A stretch of DNA of 64,000 bases. It comes from Synechococcus sp. RS9916. Its GTDB lineage: Bacteria > Cyanobacteriota > Cyanobacteriia > PCC-6307 > Cyanobiaceae. Positions 61,831 through 64,000 of this stretch are shown here, piece after piece. The first letter of the stretch is position 1. Every line of letters begins with the position of its first letter. The stretch spans positions 1 to 64,000 of the forward strand of contig NZ_DS022299.1 in NCBI RefSeq assembly GCF_000153825.1, given 5' to 3'. Both the position numbers and the translations under genes were made by a program. The notes below the pieces were generated by a model. That model ran no database searches. It worked only from the letters and a program-made list of their open reading frames with translations, and was not told the origin of the DNA.

Positions 61831-62154
61831 GTGAATAAAAACGCCGGCACTCTTCCTCTACTCCTGTTGATATTGGTTGCTTTGCTTGGATTCGCTCAAG
61901 TCATTTTCTTTACTTATTTAAATCTTGCTGGCGTGGATTCTATGAGTGTTGAACAAATCAGAATCATAGGAAGCCTTATTCCAAATATTTTGAAGATGAT
62001 TTTTTCTCTATCTTCGTTTGTTGTTTCTGTATTTTTGCTTTTCAGCAAAAAGTTTGCTTCTAAGTGGCTTGGCCTTTCGCTGACGGCGCTAACAACAATT
62101 GTTTGGGTAAACGTTGCGACACAAATACTTAGCTATGTATTGATGTCAATCTAA
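61831..62154 (+). CDS. Small membrane protein, unknown
   Basis: 107 aa from GTG 61831. Three predicted helices: LPLLLLILVALLGFAQVIFF, IPNILKMIFSLSSFVVSVFL and LGLSLTALTTIVWVNVATQI, with a basic SKKFASK loop. AT-rich codons set it apart from the core genes. Preceded by an AT-rich stretch with a -10-like GATAAT about 35 nt upstream. No family recognised. It lies just beside the ProcA array on the opposite strand; a role in immunity or export is conceivable but not supported. Confidence 0.55.
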   Translation: MNKNAGTLPLLLLILVALLGFAQVIFFTYLNLAGVDSMSVEQIRIIGSLIPNILKMIFSLSSFVVSVFLLFSKKFASKWLGLSLTALTTIVWVNVATQILSYVLMSI

Positions 62155-62238
62155 TATGGCTCCTGGTTGATGTGAAAGCTGGAAATGGTGCCAGGTATTG
62201 AGGGCTTGTTGATGGGATTAGTTGGGCTATTGAAGTAA

Positions 62239-62276
62239 TAAGAAACCCCTGCCCTGCTGTGCCTGGCTGATGCAGG
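62239..62276 (-). terminator. Terminator-like hairpin after procA unit 1
   Basis: On the minus strand CCTGC (62276-62272) can pair with GCAGG at 62257-62253 or 62252-62248, followed by GGTTTCTTATTA. It lies about 20 nt after the stop of the first precursor and matches in outline the hairpins after the other units. Confidence 0.5.
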
Positions 62277-62297
62277 AATTATTAAGTGTGCAAGTCT

Positions 62298-62558
62298 CTA
62301 CTTTCCATTAGCATTGCACAAAGCTCCCGTCATTTTCGTTTGCCCCATACAGCGCATTTCAATCCACTGAGCTCCGCCAGCCACGCCTTCCAACTCCTCT
62401 TCACTGAGTTGGTTGATGTGTTCGGCTTCAAATTTGTGACCGTGCTCCTTAGCAATAGACACCACCTCATCCTGTGACTTTGTCGCCTTGAGTCGTTCTT
62501 GGAGATTGAGGTCGCCTTTGACCTTCTCTAGGAACGCCTTGAGTTGCTCTTCTGACAT
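62298..62558 (-). CDS. Prochlorosin-like lanthipeptide precursor, unit 1
   Basis: 86 aa. Nif11-type leader: SEEQLKAFLEKVKGDLNLQE, then DEVVSIAKEHGHKFEAEHIN and the cleavage box EEELEGVAGG. The core after Gly-Gly is 24 aa (AQWIEMRCMGQTKMTGALC, NANGK) with two Cys and two Thr, enough for up to two methyllanthionine rings. In known ProcA systems one LanM synthetase dehydrates Ser/Thr and joins them to Cys, and a PCAT transporter removes the leader; neither gene is in the window. An extended -10 promoter lies 22 nt upstream of the ATG. No Shine-Dalgarno is seen. Confidence 0.9.
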   Translation of the reverse strand: MSEEQLKAFLEKVKGDLNLQERLKATKSQDEVVSIAKEHGHKFEAEHINQLSEEELEGVAGGAQWIEMRCMGQTKMTGALCNANGK

Positions 62559-62579
62559 GGGTTTCAGGAGTTTTCAACC

Positions 62580-62585
62580 ATTATA
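62580..62585 (-). promoter_or_regulatory. Extended -10 promoter of procA unit 1
   Basis: On the minus strand GACCGTTG-T-TATAAT: a perfect -10 box preceded by TGn, 22 nt before the start codon at 62558. The GACCGTTG block (62594-62587) begins 29 nt from the start codon exactly as in unit 3. Confidence 0.75.
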
Positions 62586-62680
62586 ACAACGGTCTTCTCC
62601 AGTGTCTTTGGCTAACAATTAAAGTGCTCAATCGTGCCAGGCGTTGGATGCTGATTTATTGACTTGTGGGTGTGACTGAA

Positions 62681-62707
62681 GAAATAAAAACCCCCTGCGG
62701 TTGCAGG
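62681..62707 (-). terminator. Terminator of procA unit 2
   Basis: On the minus strand CCTGC-AACC-GCAGG, then GGG and TTTTTATTTC. A short but GC-tight 5-bp stem with tetraloop and a T run, 48 nt after the stop of unit 2. A close copy (CTGC-AACC-GCAG) follows unit 4 at about 63655-63671. Confidence 0.7.
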
Positions 62708-62754
62708 AGCTTTGATGAGTAGACTGTTTTCTGAGGTGAAAAGCATGAATTTAA

Positions 62755-63024
62755 TTAACGCCTAAAGCACACCCCATCAGCGTAAGATTTTGGGCCATAG
62801 CATGAACCTAACGCCGGTAAAGACATGCACCGAGTTCCACCACCAGCCACGCCTTCCAGTTCATTTTCACTGAGTTGGTCAAAGTGCACGGTCTCAAATT
62901 CGTGACCATGCTCCTTAGCGATGGAAACCACATCGTCTTTTGATTTCGCTGCTTTAAGTCGGTCTTGGAGGTTGGTGTCGCCTTTGATCTTCTGAAGGAA
63001 TGCTTTGAGTTGCTCTTTGGACAT
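62755..63024 (-). CDS. Prochlorosin-like lanthipeptide precursor, unit 2
   Basis: 89 aa. Leader SKEQLKAFLQKIKGDTNLQD, DDVVSIAKEHGHEFETVHFD and NELEGVAGG, nearly the same as unit 1. The core is 27 aa (GTRCMSLPALGSCYGPKSYA, DGVCFRR): three Cys, one Thr and three Ser, so up to three lanthionine rings, quite unlike the other cores. The -10 box is TATGAC (63052-63047, minus) preceded by TGC, 23 nt upstream of the ATG. Conserved leaders with unrelated cores are the hallmark of prochlorosins, where a single enzyme tolerates many substrates. Confidence 0.9.
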   Translation of the reverse strand: MSKEQLKAFLQKIKGDTNLQDRLKAAKSKDDVVSIAKEHGHEFETVHFDQLSENELEGVAGGGTRCMSLPALGSCYGPKSYADGVCFRR

Positions 63025-63046
63025 AGCTAGCTAGGTCGCTTCAGTA

Positions 63047-63052
63047 GTCATA
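63047..63052 (-). promoter_or_regulatory. Extended -10 promoter of procA unit 2
   Basis: On the minus strand GACCTCTG-C-TATGAC, the same layout as units 1 and 3 with two changes in the GACCGTTG block. Upstream, CTGATGCCGTCGCTGCCGACC parallels CTGACATCGCTGCCGACC of unit 3. Confidence 0.65.
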
Positions 63053-63207
63053 GCAGAGGTCGGCAGCGACGGCATCAGGTAAGCACAAAGCCCATTAAAT
63101 GCGGGCGATGGTGCCAGGTATTGGATTCTGATTTATTAGCTTATTGGTGTCAATCGTAGCAATAAATGCTCCTGGTCAAATGCGAGATATGAGCTTTAAG
63201 AAATTAG

Positions 63208-63510
63208 CTAACAGCCTTGAGGGTTCCCTCGTGTAATGTTACAACCAGGATCGGTTCTGGTGTTTCTAGGGCATCCACACCATAGGGTATTGCAAGTATT
63301 GTTTATTGAGCTTCCGCCAGCCACTCCCTCCATGTCTTGATCTGAAAGCTCTGATTGAGCCTTAAATAGATCATCAGGAGAAACTATAAAACCAGCCTCT
63401 TTAGCAATCGCAAGAACTGCGTCGGCATCTGCAGCTGCTTTCAGCTTCTCCTGAAGACTGGTATCATTTTTGAGTATTTCAAGGAAAGCCTTGAGTTGCT
63501 CTTCTGACAT
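63208..63510 (-). CDS. Prochlorosin-like lanthipeptide precursor, unit 3
   Basis: 100 aa. The leader is more diverged (SEEQLKAFLEILKNDTSLQE, DAVLAIAKEAGFIVSPDDLF, ELSDQDMEGVAGG) and longer before the cleavage box. The core is 34 aa (SSINNTCNTLWCGCPRNTRT, DPGCNITRGNPQGC) with five Cys, two Ser and five Thr, including a Cys-Gly-Cys pair and a C-terminal Cys, so several overlapping rings are possible. This leader resembles classical ProcA leaders of marine Synechococcus and Prochlorococcus more than its neighbours do. The TATGAC -10 box lies 22 nt upstream. Confidence 0.9.
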   Translation of the reverse strand: MSEEQLKAFLEILKNDTSLQEKLKAAADADAVLAIAKEAGFIVSPDDLFKAQSELSDQDMEGVAGGSSINNTCNTLWCGCPRNTRTDPGCNITRGNPQGC

Positions 63511-63531
63511 GGGATAGATGCTGATACAGCA

Positions 63532-63537
63532 GTCATA
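63532..63537 (-). promoter_or_regulatory. Extended -10 promoter of procA unit 3
   Basis: On the minus strand GACCGTTG-C-TATGAC-TGC, with TGn before the -10 box and 22 nt to the start codon at 63510. Confidence 0.7.
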
Positions 63538-63564
63538 GCAACGGTCGGCAGCGATGTCAGATAG

Positions 63565-63590
63565 TAATAAAAAGCCCGATAAATGCGGGC
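63565..63590 (-). terminator. Intrinsic terminator between procA units 4 and 3
   Basis: On the minus strand GCCCG-CATTTAT-CGGGC followed by TTTTTATTA. It lies downstream of unit 4 and just upstream of the unit 3 promoter, insulating them. A degenerate copy (GCCC ... GGGC then TTTG) lies at 63090-63106 between units 3 and 2. Confidence 0.75.
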
Positions 63591-63695
63591 GATGGTGCCA
63601 AATATTGGAGGCTGGTTTGTGAGGTTATTGGCGATGTCGAAGAAGTAAATAGCCTCTGCGGTTGCAGGAACTCTTATGAGTAAACTTACTCTACC

Positions 63696-63977
63696 TTAAA
63701 GCCTTGCACCCCTAGCCCCCCAGCCCCCCCCCCCCAAATTACAGAGGTTGTTGGTTGCATATTGACAGGTTGTGGCCCACATGGTTGCTAGCCCCCCAGC
63801 CAAGCCTTCCAGCTCCTCTTGGCTGAGTTGATTCATATGTTCAGTAGAAAATTTGTGACCGTGCTCCTTAGCAATAGACACCATATCGTCTGGTGACTTA
63901 GCTGCCTTGAGTTGTTATTGGAGATTGAGGTCGCCTTTGACTTTCTCAAGAAATGCTTTGAGCTGCTCTTTAGACAT
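63696..63977 (-). pseudogene. Decayed prochlorosin-like precursor, unit 4
   Basis: From ATG 63977 the leader reads SKEQLKAFLEKVKGDLNLQ and then TAA at 63917-63915 (codon 21), where unit 1 has a Glu codon. The frame continues intact: QLKAAKSPDDMVSIAKEHGH, NQLSQEELEGLAGG and a core with two Cys, three Thr and a Gly run (ATTCQYATNNLCNLGGGG) next to a 12-C homopolymer. A Met at 63884 could restart translation, giving 62 aa without the leader's first helix. The GACCGTTG promoter block lies only 7 nt before the ATG, against 29-30 in the others, so the -10 box and 5' leader are missing. Confidence 0.8.
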
Positions 63978-64000
63978 AGCTGGCAACGGTCTCTTGACCA

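Noticed and set aside
62286..62477. Plus-strand ORF opposite procA unit 1
   Set aside because: It is the complement of a clearly conserved ProcA leader.

Overview
The window looks like the chromosome of a marine picocyanobacterium, most likely Synechococcus-like. Photosystem I psaE, the cyanobacterial nitrogen regulator pipX next to pipY and sepF, the tRNA hydroxylase gene miaE, long-form HPF (lrtA), a DUF4079 and a DUF1823 gene, a GrrA/GrrM/GrrP peptide locus and prochlorosin-type lanthipeptide precursors all point there. The first 56 kb is compact, apparently GC-rich core genome with many 1-8 nt overlaps and frequent GTG/TTG starts. From about 56.4 kb to the right edge the DNA is visibly more AT-rich, sparsely coding and repetitive, and begins with a tyrosine recombinase: an integrated accessory region.

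Layout: 0-0.9 kb is the 3' end of 23S rRNA, then 5S rRNA and a terminator. 0.97-3.4 kb (minus) is psaE-mutM-mtnB-mtnC. 3.5-6.1 kb is a cyanobacterial hypothetical gene and recQ. 6.1-17.2 kb holds carbon and stress functions: a LysM protein, an aldehyde dehydrogenase, a TreS-like GH13 enzyme, glpK-glpD, a LysR-like regulator and a coupled response regulator/sensor kinase pair. Two tRNAs (Thr-GGT, Tyr-GTA) follow. 17.7-21.3 kb has aroQ-miaE and the grrP-grrA-grrM locus. 21.4-28.4 kb has mtnD, cobI, a cellulose-synthase-like glycosyltransferase, dus and an L,D-transpeptidase. 28.5-33.3 kb is the run der-ecfT-pipX-pipY-sepF-proC. 33.3-38.1 kb (minus) has a glycosyltransferase, an MFS protein, recO, deoC and hpf. 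38.1-45.8 kb (plus) has lipB, an acyl-activating enzyme, a YlqD-like protein, pyruvate dehydrogenase E2, a KimA-like potassium transporter and queA. 45.9-49.6 kb (minus) is a sulphur amino-acid group (metB, a MetB-like enzyme, cysK). 49.7-56.4 kb has two unknown genes, rpsD, yidD, a glutaredoxin-like gene, murE, a membrane protein and a class V aminotransferase.

The accessory region (56.4-64 kb) holds the integrase, a roughly 300-bp array of about 11 degenerate repeats around TAAGCA, a tiny ribbon-helix-helix protein, a frame-broken gene, a small protein with a double-glycine-like leader, an outer-membrane beta-barrel protein, a small membrane protein, and four minus-strand prochlorosin-like (ProcA) units. 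Three ProcA units look intact, each with its own extended -10 promoter at nearly fixed distance from the start codon and terminator-like hairpins. The fourth has a stop at codon 21 and lacks about 22 bp of promoter/leader DNA. No LanM synthetase or exporter lies inside the window, so maturation would be in trans or encoded beyond the right edge.

Two RiPP systems are therefore present: a complete-looking GrrA/M/P cyclophane locus in the core and a lanthipeptide substrate array in the accessory region. No function was checked against databases; family names rest on motif and sequence recognition.
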